Part shown: one piece after another, positions 1 to 11,879 of the stretch
Layout: each line of letters begins with the position of its first letter
Position numbering within the stretch: the first letter of the stretch is position 1
From: Hyaloperonospora brassicae
Taxonomy: Eukaryota > Oomycota > Peronosporomycetes > Peronosporales > Peronosporaceae
NCBI GenBank assembly: GCA_947650285.1
Contig: CANTFL010000068.1
Coordinates: 186,001-250,000 of the forward strand
DNA: 64,000 nt
Direction: 5' to 3'
Position numbers and translations under genes: made by a program
The notes under the pieces: model-generated
Seen by the model: the letters and a program-made list of their open reading frames with translations, nothing else
Told to the model about the DNA's origin: nothing
Database searches by the model: none

Positions 1-120
1 CAAATTCGGGAGGAGGCTCAGGCTGACATCCGGATCCGGTATCAGCGGCCGATGGCAATGCCACATGTCGCGGCACAAGCGCCTCCATGTTCGCGTGGGA
101 TGGATCCCGATTCGGCTTAG
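1..120 (+). pseudogene. C-terminal end of Gypsy antisense protein (Gy-1), cut by window edge
   Basis: An open frame runs from base 1 to a TAG at 118-120. Its last residues (RPMAMPHVAAQAP, then GMDPDSA before the stop) match the end of the antisense protein in Gy-6 (RPMARPTYAAQAP, MDPDTA, stop at 51541), with the stop at the same place. The stretch ahead is hydrophilic and helix-like, as in the coiled-coil tail of the other copies. The 5' part lies outside the window. It faces the minus-strand integrase remnant that follows, the same convergent layout as in Gy-4 and Gy-6. Function is unknown. Confidence 0.6.
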
Positions 121-775
121 TTAAGCAAACGTATAACACAGGGTGTGTGCGCAATGTTTGTGAAAGGTTGATAGTATATGCAAGCCCTCTCTTATTGACG
201 ACCGTAAATAGTTCAATGAAGCGCAATAAGCAGCTTTGTCTTGAAGACAGCGGAGACTACATTTGTAGGTAAGTTTTTAGCAATGAGTAATACTCGGTCT
301 CCGACCTCATACCTTCCAATTCAACCTCTACCTTTGTCATCTACTTATATCTTTTGAATGTCTTGACTATCAGCCAGTGAGTCACGCACATGTCGTAAGA
401 CATTCATTTGCGTTGCGAGAATCACGCTCACCTTTTTTAACAGTAGCAGGGCTGTATCAGCAGGCCGATCGGCAACTTCTCTCTCACCAAGCTCTGACCA
501 CGTAGTGGTAGCGTTAATGGAACGCGAGGATGTGTAAGAACATTCTACGTAGAACGGTGTGTAGCCGATGGACGCATGCACGGCGTTATTCAACGCAAAC
601 TTAACAAAAAGAAGCATCGCAATCCAACGCTTCGACGTATCAGCGCAAACACTGCGCAAGATGTCATCGGTGATGCGATTCACTCGCTCGGTATGACCAT
701 CTGACTTCGGATGACCCACTGTGGACATGTCTAATCTTGTTCCGAGCACCTTGAAGATGGAATTCCAAAACTTCC
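121..775 (-). pseudogene. Ty3/Gypsy integrase remnant (Gy-1)
   Basis: Read on minus, this is the end of the integrase core and the following GPF-type region of a Gypsy polyprotein. Visible are KFW, KVLGTRL, the catalytic-Glu region as GHTERVNRI, and ALNNAVHASIGYTPFYV, then NVLRHVRDSLADSQD. It aligns with 51541-52210 of Gy-6. Stops and indels interrupt the part right of base 120. Homology ends at about 775, where Copia-1 LTR sequence begins, so the element is truncated there. Non-functional. Confidence 0.8.
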
Positions 776-872
776 GATAGCGAGTGTAGCGAAGCTGATA
801 AATATATAAATGTATCATTGCGCGCCAAATATTTTAATTGTATAAAGGCTGAACGCTATAGGGATCGCAACA
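773..872 (+). repeat. Copia-1 5' LTR, 3' portion only
   Basis: Bases 776-872 align with 6880-6974 (GCGAGTG.AGCGAAGC, then AAGGCTGAACGCTA against AAGCCGAACGCTA), ending in CAACA in both. The first about 225 bp of the LTR are missing, replaced by Gypsy integrase sequence to the left. Confidence 0.7.
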
Positions 873-1417
873 GGGTTATGAGTCCAAGTCTAAAAGAGAC
901 TTTGGCTTATGATAACGCGACTCATTTCGTAATAATTTGATTATGCAGAGACAAGATGTCAAACAAAGTGGAGAATAACAAGTATGGACGACATATTGGA
1001 TGTCGTGGTCAGTCCTGGGTCTACTGCAAAGCCATGATGCTACTTGATATGAAGAACATAACTTATTGGAATATTTCTTAGGAGAAAAGACGCTTGCCGC
1101 AAACCCAAGCTCTAATGAGCGGAAAAAAATTCAAGAATTATAGGTGAAAGTGAAGCAGTTTACGCTGGTCTCACGATCGATGGATCTAGGTCAGCTTGTA
1201 CTGTTACGATAATTTGGCTAGAGATGTGGAAGTACCTGGTTGTCTTCTATGAGGTGAAAATGAAAGCTGCCACACGATCAAACCAAGATACCATACTTTT
1301 AATTTATATTTTTTATTACAATTTTTTAAAAAAACATGTCGAATGAGACAGTATGTGAATCGAGTTGGGACGCCGTGGAGCACATGGAAAACATGTAATT
1401 AATTAAAGAACAACATT

Positions 1418-1911
1418 GTGCGCTCAAAGCTGACTTTCGTGACTTTTATTCACGCAATTGCTCATCAAGTCACTCCCAGAAATTCACGTTTTGACCTTCT
1501 TCAAGGCATGGTGGAGAGCGGGAATGACAAAGTGGATACTTTCGAGAAACTAACGAAACATATGTTACGGATGAAAGCTATATCAAGTGTGACCGTGAGA
1601 CAAGTCGACACAATACCTTTGAAAATATGAAAGGACATTGAGGAAGTCCATTGTCAAAGCCGAAAAGAAGCAGCGAACGAGGTGCAAGAAAAGTAAAAAA
1701 TCACCAGTAGTTGATTCAAAGGCCAAGTTACCAACAATTCGCACGACAGACAAGCAGCCATGATTGTCTAAATTGTCACCAGCCTGGACATAGAATGATC
1801 AATTGGCTTATCGTGAAACGGCCTGGGGTGAATGTAAGACATGCTACGTTTATGAAGCTTTTCACATTGCTAAAACCAAACACCAATGACCGGTCAAGTC
1901 AACCATCATGA
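1418..1911 (+). pseudogene. Copia-1 gag with zinc-knuckle remnant
   Basis: Two open pieces (1418-1630, 1711-1911) separated by stops. The first resembles a Copia capsid region (LTKHMLRMKA). The second carries CLNCHQPGH, the start of a CX2CX4HX4C nucleic-acid-binding knuckle whose last Cys is lost. This would package element RNA. Clearly broken. Confidence 0.6.
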
Positions 1912-2060
1912 GGCGTCATAACAAACAGTAATTCTGATATGAAATCGACTGAAAATCTGGCGCCGGATGCTAGGGTGCAAACAACAACTATGGTCAAGCC
2001 GACCACCCAGTTTGAGAGTGGTGTTTTGATAATGCTTCCAATGCGCATGTATCCTCAGAC

Positions 2061-3420
2061 TTGAGGTACTCCATCGACAATAAGACATTTGCAAAAGGCA
2101 AACAAGCCCACAGCGTACGTAAATTTCCAAAAAAATTCGACCAACCGGTGAGACATGTTACAGTCCAACTATTGGTTGATTGTGAATCGCAAAACATGAT
2201 CGTGATGTTGCGTGACGTATATTATGTTTCAAAAAGCATAAAACTCTACACACAATTACAAACAGAAGAAAGGTATCACTGTGGCATATGGAACCAGAAA
2301 CGGTCAAAAGATTGTAGAAGCCCGCATAGAAGGAGAAGAATCTTCAAGTTGGAAGAGACAGCTGCGCTTTGCTCACATGAAATGATAACAATGCTATTAT
2401 GCCTTGCACAATGGCCAACAGGACGCAAAACTAGCAAGACAGAGAATTACATGTGAAATACACACGCGCCAAGGGTCTTGTAAGTATACAGAGATGAAAC
2501 GAAAGACTTGATGATCTTGATCCCCATTATATCAGAATTATGGTCGATCGAGAGCTGACAGACGGAATTTCACTTAGCAAAATGTTGTTTGGTGACTGAG
2601 AAGCATGTCATATGGTAAATAGCGGAAACATTCGCCTTTGCAGAACCTTGAACGAGGAATAACATTCAAAAACCAAGTCAGTTTCGGAGATCTGTTTCAT
2701 CATAAAACATCAAGGATCCGAAACCATACAAGGCAGTGCTCGTCGTGATTAATGGGTATCCTCGGTACAATACTGTGTATCCTCTTTAATCTAAGAGTGC
2801 TCTAGAAGTCAATGATGCAATCAAACGATACGATACCTGGGCAGAGCGCCAATGCCCTGCTCACAGTGTAGAACGAGTTACTTCGGATGATGGAAATGAG
2901 TTCGTGAACGAGAAAATAATCAAGAGTGGTACAGAACGCAATTGAATAAAAATATGCCCAATCTACCGCATGGATCGCACTTTTATGTATGTGAAAGGGC
3001 TCACCAGACCCTCATCCATATGATGAAGTTGATGATGGCTACATCATGCCTACCAATATCATTTTGAAGGGCTTGCTAGATATGGCTGTATTTGTACGTA
3101 ACCGGGCGTACGGTCGGGCAATACCGAAACGCCGTATCACATGATGATGGGTGAGAAAATCTCCATCCATGGGATCGACAAATTCGGATCTCTTGCGTAC
3201 GTGTATCAAGCGAGGATCCCTGCGAATAAGAAGTTGCATGACAATGAAAAAGTCGATCCGTCAACTATAAAACCGAATCGGCTTTATAGTTGGTTACTTG
3301 GAAGGCCCACGGGTCACAGAATATTTTTTCTTGCAGAGCGTACATCGTGCAGAACGTGATATATGCAGCTAGCAATGAGGATATTGTATACGTTGATCGA
3401 TAAAATATCGGATACGACAT
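2061..3420 (+). pseudogene. Copia-1 protease-flanking region and integrase remnant
   Basis: 2061-2456 has LRDVYYVSKSIKLYTQLQ, the conserved block between Copia protease and integrase (DVLYVP-like). Near 2875-2930 the translation reads RVTSDDGNEFVNE, the second catalytic-Asp block of Copia integrase. 3060-3360 has a VFVRNRAYGRA-like helix and KFGSLAYVYQARIPANKKL, the post-core FGSLAYVH-type motif, followed by a GRPTG remnant. Stops and shifts occur throughout. Non-functional. Confidence 0.65.
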
Positions 3421-4436
3421 CTTGATTACGGAATTATTGTCCCTTATACGCGACGTGATGCCACTCTAGATAGCGAAATCGGATGTGACGCTTAAGATGA
3501 TGTCTCCATAGAAGAGGAGGACCTATACGTACTCACACAGTCATATTCAGGCTTTAACATGTTTGACGTTGACGAGACGTCAGAGCACAGAACACATACA
3601 GATAACGACGACAAAAGCTCTGATGACAATAGGTCAATGGATATACCTATTTCATCAACCGTCACTTCACTTGGTCAAACTAACCATTTTTGCGATCATT
3701 CCGATGCAATGGGCGATAATAAAGAAGCAGGCAATTATTATGCTGTGCGTCACAGCTCTGTGGTAAAGCAATTACGATATGCATACCGTTGATTTGGGCC
3801 AGCGGAAGTCCACAGATCGCAGGCGTCAGTAAAATTCGTGGAAGAATTGCTATTGGAAGAATAACGGTTGTAACGGGTGGCTCACGAATTTGATCCGATC
3901 CCTCGATCCGATCCGATCTCTCGTTATGCTGTATAAAAGTGGGATGCTGGCCACGATAAGGTTTCATAGGAAATAATATTGGTGTAAACCTCATAGGTCC
4001 AAGAGGGTGACCTCTTGTGAAGGAGACGCGTGGCTTCGAAATTTGTGATACAGATAGACCTAGCGATGTGTTAGTTTTTTTGGATTTGATCGGTAAACAT
4101 TATATAGAGTTCAATTTGATTTGAAGTACACGTGTCGCTTTCCATTTCGGGCTGGATAATTGGCCACCCGACGTCAAGAGAAGTTACATACTTGAATCGA
4201 ACGATATCCCTGGATTGTTTGACCAGGGGTCAAGAAATCTCAAACAAAATATTCGACTGCAATCGGACGCAGTAGACAAGAAAAGGCAAAGGATGCAAGA
4301 TCGCGAGACAGCTCAAGTGGTCAGAAGACTCGCGGTTCAATCATCTACGTTGGACAGGGCGATCTCATAGAGATCAAGGTGGCTCATATCGAACACCGTA
4401 TAATTTTAGCGTCCAATACGCGGTATCTAAATCACA

Positions 4437-5000
4437 TTAGTACAGTACGAATACAAACTTGGTAGTTAGCACGATCAGCACGCAAAATGTCACCATTCGT
4501 GCTACTGTTTGGAACGACGTCACATTAAAGGGTCTCAGATCATGATCGTTATTCAAGCCCACTATTTGAGTTCGAAATCTGGTGACGTACCCGTCGTCAT
4601 CTGTTTTGACTTGATTTTCCACATCAAGCTTGATTTGTTCTCGTTCTGAAATGCGTCTGTCCATTGATTGGAACAAGCACTTCTTTTGATAACATAGCGT
4701 TCACAGCCTACTCCATGACTTTATACCACTCTGCATGTTAATAAGTATTGATCGCTATTCAAAGCTTCGAGGAACTTTGACCATCGAAATGTACCACGGT
4801 CGTATATAGTCAGCGTAACCTAGGACACCAGCTCGAATTGCTGCATATAAGTGATATTCAGATAGCCACTCCGGAGGTCTGAGATTAACAGACTGGCGTA
4901 TCAAAGTGCATTGTGAATGATCTTTTTTATCGCGCTGCAGCTTATTTCTTAAAAAATTCCAGCTTAGCTTCGAGCGGAGGCCGTCTTATGCCGGTCATGA
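4437..5000 (-). pseudogene. Inverted Copia RT N-terminal block
   Basis: Read on minus, 4437-4676 gives KTDDDGYVTRFRTQIVGLN, then SFQTVARMVT and VLIVLTTK: the Copia RT entry block (K.DE.G.V.RFKARLVAKG, FAPVARMTTIRILLALA). The preceding minus-strand stretch (about 4680-5000) contains WYKVME, matching the upstream WK.AM block. The rest of Copia-1 is on plus, so this block has been inverted. Confidence 0.6.
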
Positions 5001-5609
5001 TCTCAGGATTCATGTAAGTATTTTTTGTTACAATATTTTCTAAGGTACCATATCTCACATTTGTTGCTTTATTGAAATCCCTGTATATTCTGCTTCATCT
5101 GCACAATCGTTGATAGTGCTCGATTCATCTGCTTCTTCTTCTCTCGATCGCTTATAGGCTTTTCCATCATAACTTTGTCCAGCTTCATCCATGGAGATGT
5201 GGTGGAGTGGCGATCGCTCTTCTGAGGAGTCGATGCCAACTCTACACTGGCGCCCGGACGACAGACTAACGGAGGGGTACTCCGATTCCTTGCTTTATGC
5301 TTCGCTCACCTTGTATACCCGTCGGTGGGGCGGATTGCACTCTTCCAGGCGGACTCGAGTCGATATCAAGCTTTACCGTGGTTGAAATGGGGTATGTCGC
5401 GTAAAAAACTTCACACGATAGCGGGTATGATAATTATACAGCATTTTTGAACGCTTCCCAGTTTTCCACAATTTAAAGGAAAATATACCGTTTTGATTGA
5501 GATCTACATGTACTTCATAAGCTAGAACTGAATGGAATGAGAAGATCAACGCTTGATTGAGGTCACATAGATTCGCAAGAAGTGAGACCGAACCGTGCTT
5601 ATACGTATG

Positions 5610-6480
5610 AAGCTAGGGAAGATTAGTGACTTTTCTATGCCCTACGTGGACGATGTAGTGCTCGCGACGAAATCAGGGAAGTAAAAGTCATCCCTCTTTG
5701 CAGAAAATGATGAGAAATATGTTTTTAAACACGGTAGTAATTTACATTTATGTCTATCGATTATAGTTGTGCAGAACGGTCAAGAAATTCTCATCTATCA
5801 ATCCAAATATTGTAATAAGGTATTGGATCAATTTGGGTCCGGTAATGCGCATGCCAGCACAACTTTGGTGGAAACAAATGCTATAATATAGCAATATCAT
5901 CGAAGAATTGGACGAAAAAGACCCAACATTTGACTATCGACAGGCGACAGGAGCATTGGTGTACCTGGCTGTAAGCGCGCGACCCGAAATATTAGCTGTT
6001 GGACATCTGAGCCGTTTTGTGAGCAAGCCTTCTCGTAAATACCGTGGTGCTGTTAAGCGATTCATGCGGTATATGCCTGGTCCTCGCACTCTGGGTATCG
6101 AAAATACAAGAGAAATGTTTGAGGATGATAACGTCATAGTGAACGGATATTGCGATACAGATTGGGGCAACGATCCTGACACAAGAAAAAGTGTGACTGG
6201 CTTCGTGTTGACAATTAAGAATGGTGTAGTTACATAGGCTGCGAGAAGACAAAAACTATTGCAAAATCAACAGCCGAGGAGGAGTACGTTACCGCATGTG
6301 AAGCAGCCATGGAAGGCAGGGGCATTGCGAAGATGATGTATGAGATGCTACAGTGCTTCGACATACAAACAGTGCTGCTTATATGAGCTGACGACTCTGC
6401 AGCTATACAGTTAGCTTGCCATCCACGATACAGAAGCAAGACTCTCCACATTATTTACGATGGCAGTATGTGAGGGACCA
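5610..6480 (+). pseudogene. Copia-1 RT (YVDD) and RNase H-type end
   Basis: At 5639-5660 the frame reads PYVDDVVLAT, the RT catalytic box. 5908-6237 is a clean open stretch with YRQATGALVYLAVSARPEI, VKRFMRYMPG and CDTDWGNDPDTRKSVTGFVL, the Copia post-RT and RNase H hallmark. It continues in other frames as AARRQK and STAEEEYV up to about 6480. RNase H would remove element RNA during cDNA synthesis. Broken by at least two shifts. Confidence 0.8.
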
Positions 6481-6527
6481 GGTCTGGAACGACCTGTGAG
6501 GGACCAGGTCTGGAACGACCTGTGAGG
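6469..6527 (+). repeat. 26-bp tandem repeat, 2.3 units, near the Copia-1 3' end
   Basis: 6469-6494 and 6495-6520 are identical 26-bp units; 6521-6527 starts a third. Each unit contains the inverted pair AGGTC/GACCT. It lies at the end of the RNase H region, 125 bp upstream of the polypurine tract. Confidence 0.9.
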
Positions 6528-6640
6528 TTCGAAAAAGTCGACAGGACTAACGATCTAGTGGAAATGTTAACGTAAGCACTTCCGTCGAGCATGTGTCGGC
6601 TTGCAGCGTTTTCACTAGTTGGTTGTTTCAACGCAAGCGT

Positions 6641-6651
6641 CGAAGGGGGCG
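6641..6651 (+). other. Copia-1 polypurine tract
   Basis: CGAAGGGGGCG directly precedes the LTR start TGTTG at 6652, the expected primer site for plus-strand DNA synthesis. Confidence 0.55.
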
Positions 6652-6974
6652 TGTTGTAATATGCGATGCGAAAAACTTACCGACAAGGAACAAGGCCAAC
6701 GGGACACGTCTTACGGGGCAAGGCTTACGGGACAAGACTAATAAAACCAAGAACATGCAAGAATATGGGAAGATAATTTTTATTGCAAGAAGCGGCTGTA
6801 AAGCAAGATACCACTGAAGTGGAAAGTAGGAATCATGTCACTCAGTCAAAATAGTGCTAAGTGCAAGGCAAGTCGTCTATAGCGAGTGGAGCGAAGCCGA
6901 TAAATACATATATATCACGGTGCGTCAAGATATAGCACGCTAGAAAAAAGCCGAACGCTACAAGAACTGCAACA
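6652..6974 (+). repeat. Copia-1 3' LTR
   Basis: 323 bp starting TGTTG and ending CAACA (inverted ends), preceded by a polypurine tract. Its last 95 bp match the 5' LTR remnant at 773-872. Confidence 0.7.
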
Positions 6975-7045
6975 AAGTTTGACGTCATTCTAAACTTCCC
7001 ATGGCTCTAAGGTACGAGCTACGAGTGAGCTGGCAGCATTGTCAT
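6975..7045 (+). pseudogene. Gypsy protease C-terminal scrap
   Basis: Nucleotide similarity to 18070-18140 of Gy-3 (the LPWLRRYEPRVNW end of protease) starts exactly at the Copia-1 LTR edge. A 70-bp remnant of a Gy-3-type element. Confidence 0.55.
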
Positions 7046-8600
7046 AGTTTCATGTTAAACTTGTCATTTAGGTCCAGTTTGGTAAAATTTAAATTGTACA
7101 TGTGTAATATATTGTTTAGTGAATTCTGAAACTAGTCACTAGAGGTTTATACTACCGTAGCAATAAATATTAGTGTTTTCAGATATTGCTAGAATTATAT
7201 AATTGCATTGCAAATTTTAACATTAAAATCACTTTCTTTATTATCATGATCGTTTTATTAATTAATTTCTTAATTGTTCTAAATTTTTAACTACGTTGCA
7301 AAAGTTGCTAATTGTATTTAACATAAATTATCTCTTTCTGATATTGAAGACAAAATGTTCCATTTAATCACAAACATCAAAATATAATGCCCCAGTAAAA
7401 TAAAATAAAATGCCCCATTAATTGAAACTATACCTCAGGTAATTGAAATATATACAAAATACTCCGGATAACAAATCTGAAGTAAAAACCTTACGTCCTA
7501 GTTAACTTATGTTAATGTGGCACACATACAAACACATGTCCCTTATCATTTTCATTTTCCCAATAATCGGCCATGACCAGCCCCCGCCCTGTTTGAAAGG
7601 CCGCGGATAGGGTTCTGCTGCGTGCGTGCTGCGCTTGATACCACCAATTGAGGGTGCAGACCCGAGATATAAGTAAGAAAAGCGTCTTTGTATCACTGGT
7701 CGCGGCCGTAAAAACAGTCAATTGGTGATAATGTTGTTCATACTAATCTTTTTGCTTTCGTTAATGTTGTTTGAATTGCTTTATTAGTGTTGCTGCTGAT
7801 GTTGCTGCTGATGTTGCTGCTGATGTTGCTGCTGCTTGTGTTGTTGTAGGGTGCTGTGGTTGATATTGTTATTGATCTGTCGATGATGCTACTGCTGTTG
7901 CTACTTCTGTTGTTGTTGTTGTGGATGCTGAGGATGCTGTGGATGCTATTGTTGCTGCTATTGTCGATATTGCTGGTGCTGTTGCAGTATGCAAGATTCA
8001 GTCTTTGCAGTTAAAAGGGCGCGTGCACGAACCAACGCATCACGAGCGTGATGGTGCTCAATGAATGACAGTGTACGTGTGTGTGTATCTAGAATAAGAC
8101 GAGTATGGTGCTGCTACTACCGAGCTGCTTATAAGACCAATCACACGGTTTAATATAACGATGAAAACTAAGCAACTTGCACAATAAATTGCCAGCACCT
8201 ACTGTGACGGGTAAAGCAGGTTGCATCGTGCTAAAAAAAATGCGTTGAGAATTACCATAACCACAAACAGAACTTGTATAGATGTGCTGCGTTGAGTATT
8301 TAAAGACGTTGGGCATTTTTAGATTTTCGTTATTATATATAGCATTTTTTAATTTCCCATGAAATCATAATAAACGATGAATAACAATTTAAAATATTGG
8401 CAAGAATACACCGATTGCGATTAAACAATGTAAATTGTAGTGTATTATATATTTGCACTTGCTAAAAAAATTGATCAAAATATTTTTGAAACTTAATCGG
8501 ACTATGGATGTGTCATCGTAGAACGCGACTAAGCAATGTATATCTTTGTGTACGACAGTTCAAGAGTAAACGCAAATTTGCTAAAAAAAATCGCAAATTT
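7046..8600. other. AT-rich stretch with no supported gene
   Basis: Long A/T runs and frequent stops in all frames up to about 7480 and again after 8320. Short open frames at 7502-7721 and 8089-8316 have no recognisable motif. The middle (7789-7990) is a GCT/GAT-rich simple-sequence tract. I see no coding signal here. Confidence 0.6.
7789..7834 (+). repeat. 12-bp tandem repeat (GTTGCTGCTGAT), 3.8 units
   Basis: Perfect units at 7789, 7801 and 7813, with a partial unit at 7825. Imperfect TGTTG/GCTGAT repeats continue to about 7990. Confidence 0.95.
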
Positions 8601-8839
8601 ATGGTTTCAACTCAAGATCACACTCTTGTCAGCCTTAGAAATAACAGGGTTCATATAAGATCTGCGCAGCGGCAAATTCAACCAGCTCTATGTACTCGTC
8701 GCGAAGGACGATTGTATCACAGATACTCAGTCGACAATTGTGTTTGATGAGAACGAACGGTTTTATTAGTAGCTCATCGATGAATGTAATTGTCCTCGAT
8801 GATTAGAGCTGGATAATGAGATACACGTATTACTTCTGG

Positions 8840-11815
8840 GTGTCACTTGAGGCAGATCCTTTGTTAGATCATATGGTCAAATATAGGGATGTATTTTCGG
8901 AATTAGTGCCTTGCGAGTTGACGAAGGATAAAGGCACTCGACACGAGATGGAGCTCAAACCGGGCTTAAAGTACTGTGTCATGAAGTAGCGGCCTCTGCC
9001 TCGTAAACAAGTTCTAAACTGAATGCTTGGCTACAAACCTTGTAAGTAAATCAACTTCCTCTCACAGCTAATCAACCTTCTTTTTAGCGAATGGCCACAG
9101 AAGAGTGGCGGATTGTTCAAGCGTACAACATGTTGATTGCTGCAACGGTACCGGTATAAACGAAGTATTGAGGAAGTACGTAATCATAGATTTTATGTTA
9201 TATAGTACCATCTTCTCGTCCATGATTCGCATGGATGGTTTCTACCAGATCCTAATGCGTAAACAAGAAACATTTTCCACGGCAGTAAGAGCCCTTCAAA
9301 GTAATGCTGAGGGAGCGGTCAGTGATGCTAAAGGACTGAATTAATGACCCTGAAGCGTTCGTAAGTTGTGATAAACATTTGTTGAGAATTGTGCGGGATT
9401 TCGCACCGAGTTACTTTTACGATGTGTTCGTACATAGCAGGAATATGAACGGAAAGATGGACGTGGAGGTTTACATAACAAAATGTCGTCAGGTAATTCA
9501 ACTTACGCGCAAGCATAAGTCGTACGCTACATATAAGAATGGTATCTTTGGGGATAGCGGACAACCCAATTCTTTCGTGCATCGTGGGTAAACACGTCGT
9601 ACGCGCTGATCCCGAAAATATCAAGGCGATCACTGAATAGCCAGTGCCAGTCACTGTCAAGCAAATAAGGAAGTTTCGTAACATAGCGGCGTACTTGCAC
9701 AAGTAATCGCGCAATCGTGTCGAGATGACCGTGTATCTTTCTCGTTTGCTTTATCAAAAAATGTGAAGTGGTCGTGGAAAGCTGACTGTCAAAGTTCATC
9801 TGAAGGTATCAAGCAAAGATTGACGCAATCGCCTATCTTGGCAATTGATGACCAGGACAGACCATTCCATGTAATTTCTGAACCCGTCGAATGCGTAATT
9901 AGCTGTGCGTTGATGCATTATGACACAGACAACGCTGTGCGCGTCTTTGCTATTAATCGCGTCAACTGCAACGAGCTGAGCGCCATATTTAGTGCATGAC
10001 ATATTACGCCTTACCATAAAGTATGCATTGGACGAGTTTCGCGTCTATATCCTAAGAAATAGAACATTCATCGTCTATAAGGACCATGCGTCACTACGCA
10101 CGGCCGTAAGCGGCCCACACCTCTCGCAAACAATGACGCGGGGAACCTTCTTTTTCGCGGAGTACTACTTCTTCTTATAGAATTGAACAGGACGCCTAAA
10201 CGTCGTCGCTGATGCGCTCTCGCGTCGGCCCGATTTCATGCCGACTGCGCACATTAACAGTGAAGCCTTGCCCACTGTTGCGGTGCTATCAGTTAGTGTG
10301 TCGTCGTCGACGTTGCTCAACGATGTGTGAAAAGCATACTTTGGAGCTAAAAATATCCAGCTCTCAATGGATTACCTTGAAAATCCATCCGGGCCATCCA
10401 TCGTGTTTTTCCCGGCTCTTCACGATTCCTCTTTATTTTAATATACTACTGGCAACTGGTCGTTGTACTATACAGCAGTTGCAGACGACACGCCTCGTGT
10501 CGTCATTCCTGACCATAAACAAATTGCGATTGCGCATCAAGATATATTGTCACGATTCACCAAGAGGTATGCATCGTGCCAGCAAAAAATACTTACCTCA
10601 CGGTAGGTTGCGGCTTATCCAGGCCCCACCAGTATCAGTTTGTACGCAACTACATTCGTTGTTGCGAGGTCTGTCAGCACGTCAAGCCTCTTTCTTCATC
10701 CTTTGTACCATTGAATCTTCGGTCAGTCGCGACAGAGCTGAAATTTATTTATAATCAATTTGTCTTCGGTTTTCCTAAGTAGAGAGCAACAAATATTGTA
10801 TTTATGTGTTTGTAGATCGCTTTAGCAAGATGGTGCATCTTGCTGTAGTTCCCGAATTATTTTACTGCTTTCAAATGTGCGCGTCTCTTCATCAAAGCAT
10901 TGTTTTCACTCCATGGTTTACCCCGTGATTTGGACTCGGATCGAGATCCTCGGTTCACGGTGGTCTTTTGGCAATTTGTGTTCCGCACACTGGAACACAA
11001 TTGAAAAGGTCAACTTTTGATCATCCCAAAACAAATGGTCAGACGGAACGTAACAACCGCTTCCTCGAAGATATTCTTCGAGAATAGGCCAACATGTTTT
11101 CTATAATATGTCCTTGCCGATGGAAGAATTAGCCGTCGACAATTCCGTGCATGCATCTACAACATATTATCCGCCCTATGTATATGGCTTGCGCCATTGA
11201 GGTATTCCTAATCTGATACATAGTAAATCTTAGATAAGGCGGGGACTCGCTCGAGCAAAAACCGTTTATGTTCTTACTCATCATCATGGTTGCCTAACTT
11301 ACCGATACGTTTGATGCCGATGTCGACATGGTCGACATCAAATAAGACTAGTTTTGAAGTAAAATCGACGCTGCTGCTTTATCAGACAGTGATGAAGATG
11401 CTGTCATCTTTAGCTTTGTCAATTACAATTACATTGACGAAGTAAATGTCATTGACGAAGAAGAGAAAGCTCTACTGGCAGTACGCACAAAGCGCACTGA
11501 GCGCCACAATAACAAGTCAGCAGAACTCCTCCTGCTGACTCGAGATAAGGAATCCGGTTTCGGCCAGAAATCCATCGCCGACGCGGTGGACCGCCCAAAA
11601 CAGAGCGGATTCAAGAATGGAAGAGCCAATATTCTATTTAAGGGTAATGATTTAGCACAATTGTCAACGGTAAACCTACCTAGACATATAGTCACTACTG
11701 TCGGTAGTACTAAACGACAAACCGAAAGCATTGGTAGTTTTCGCGTATTGCACCGACAAGGCAATGTATACACAATGAAGTTGCCTCGTAGGATGCGCAC
11801 GCATCATACATAAAT
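8840..11815 (+). pseudogene. Gy-2 pol remnant (RT, RNase H, integrase)
   Basis: Recognisable in order: CELTKDKGTRHEMELKPG (8923-); STIFSSMIRMDGFYQILMR (9208-); VRDFAPSYFYDVFVHSR with the RT catalytic FDD reduced to FYD (9393-); the RNase H block with SADCQ and DQDRPFHV (9780-9900); DHASLRTAVSGPHLSQ (10082-); CEVCQHVKPLSSS of the integrase zinc region (10666-); SKMVHLAVV (10825-); and GRANILFKGNDLAQLSTVNLP with GSFRVLHRQGNVYT in the integrase C-terminus (11600-11815). Multiple stops; not expressible as one protein. Confidence 0.8.
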
Positions 11816-11879
11816 GGGCGTCTCCACTCGTAAACTCAATACGAGGACTCTTCCGATATCGGACACAGCTATCTCGCTC

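Larger units (their letters stand above)
773..6974 (+). mobile_element. Copia-1: degenerate, rearranged Ty1/Copia retrotransposon
   Basis: The element is bounded by a truncated 5' LTR (773-872) and a full 3' LTR (6652-6974) whose last 95 bases are recognisably the same sequence. Between them, in Copia order, lie a gag with zinc knuckle (1418-1911), protease/integrase pieces (2061-3420), reverse transcriptase (RT) parts including YVDD at 5642, and an RNase H-type end (5908-6480). One RT block (4437-5000) is inverted. Every frame is broken. The left flank is Gy-6-like integrase and the right flank is Gy-3-like protease, so the flanks do not rejoin and no target duplication is visible. An old wreck. 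Confidence 0.8.
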
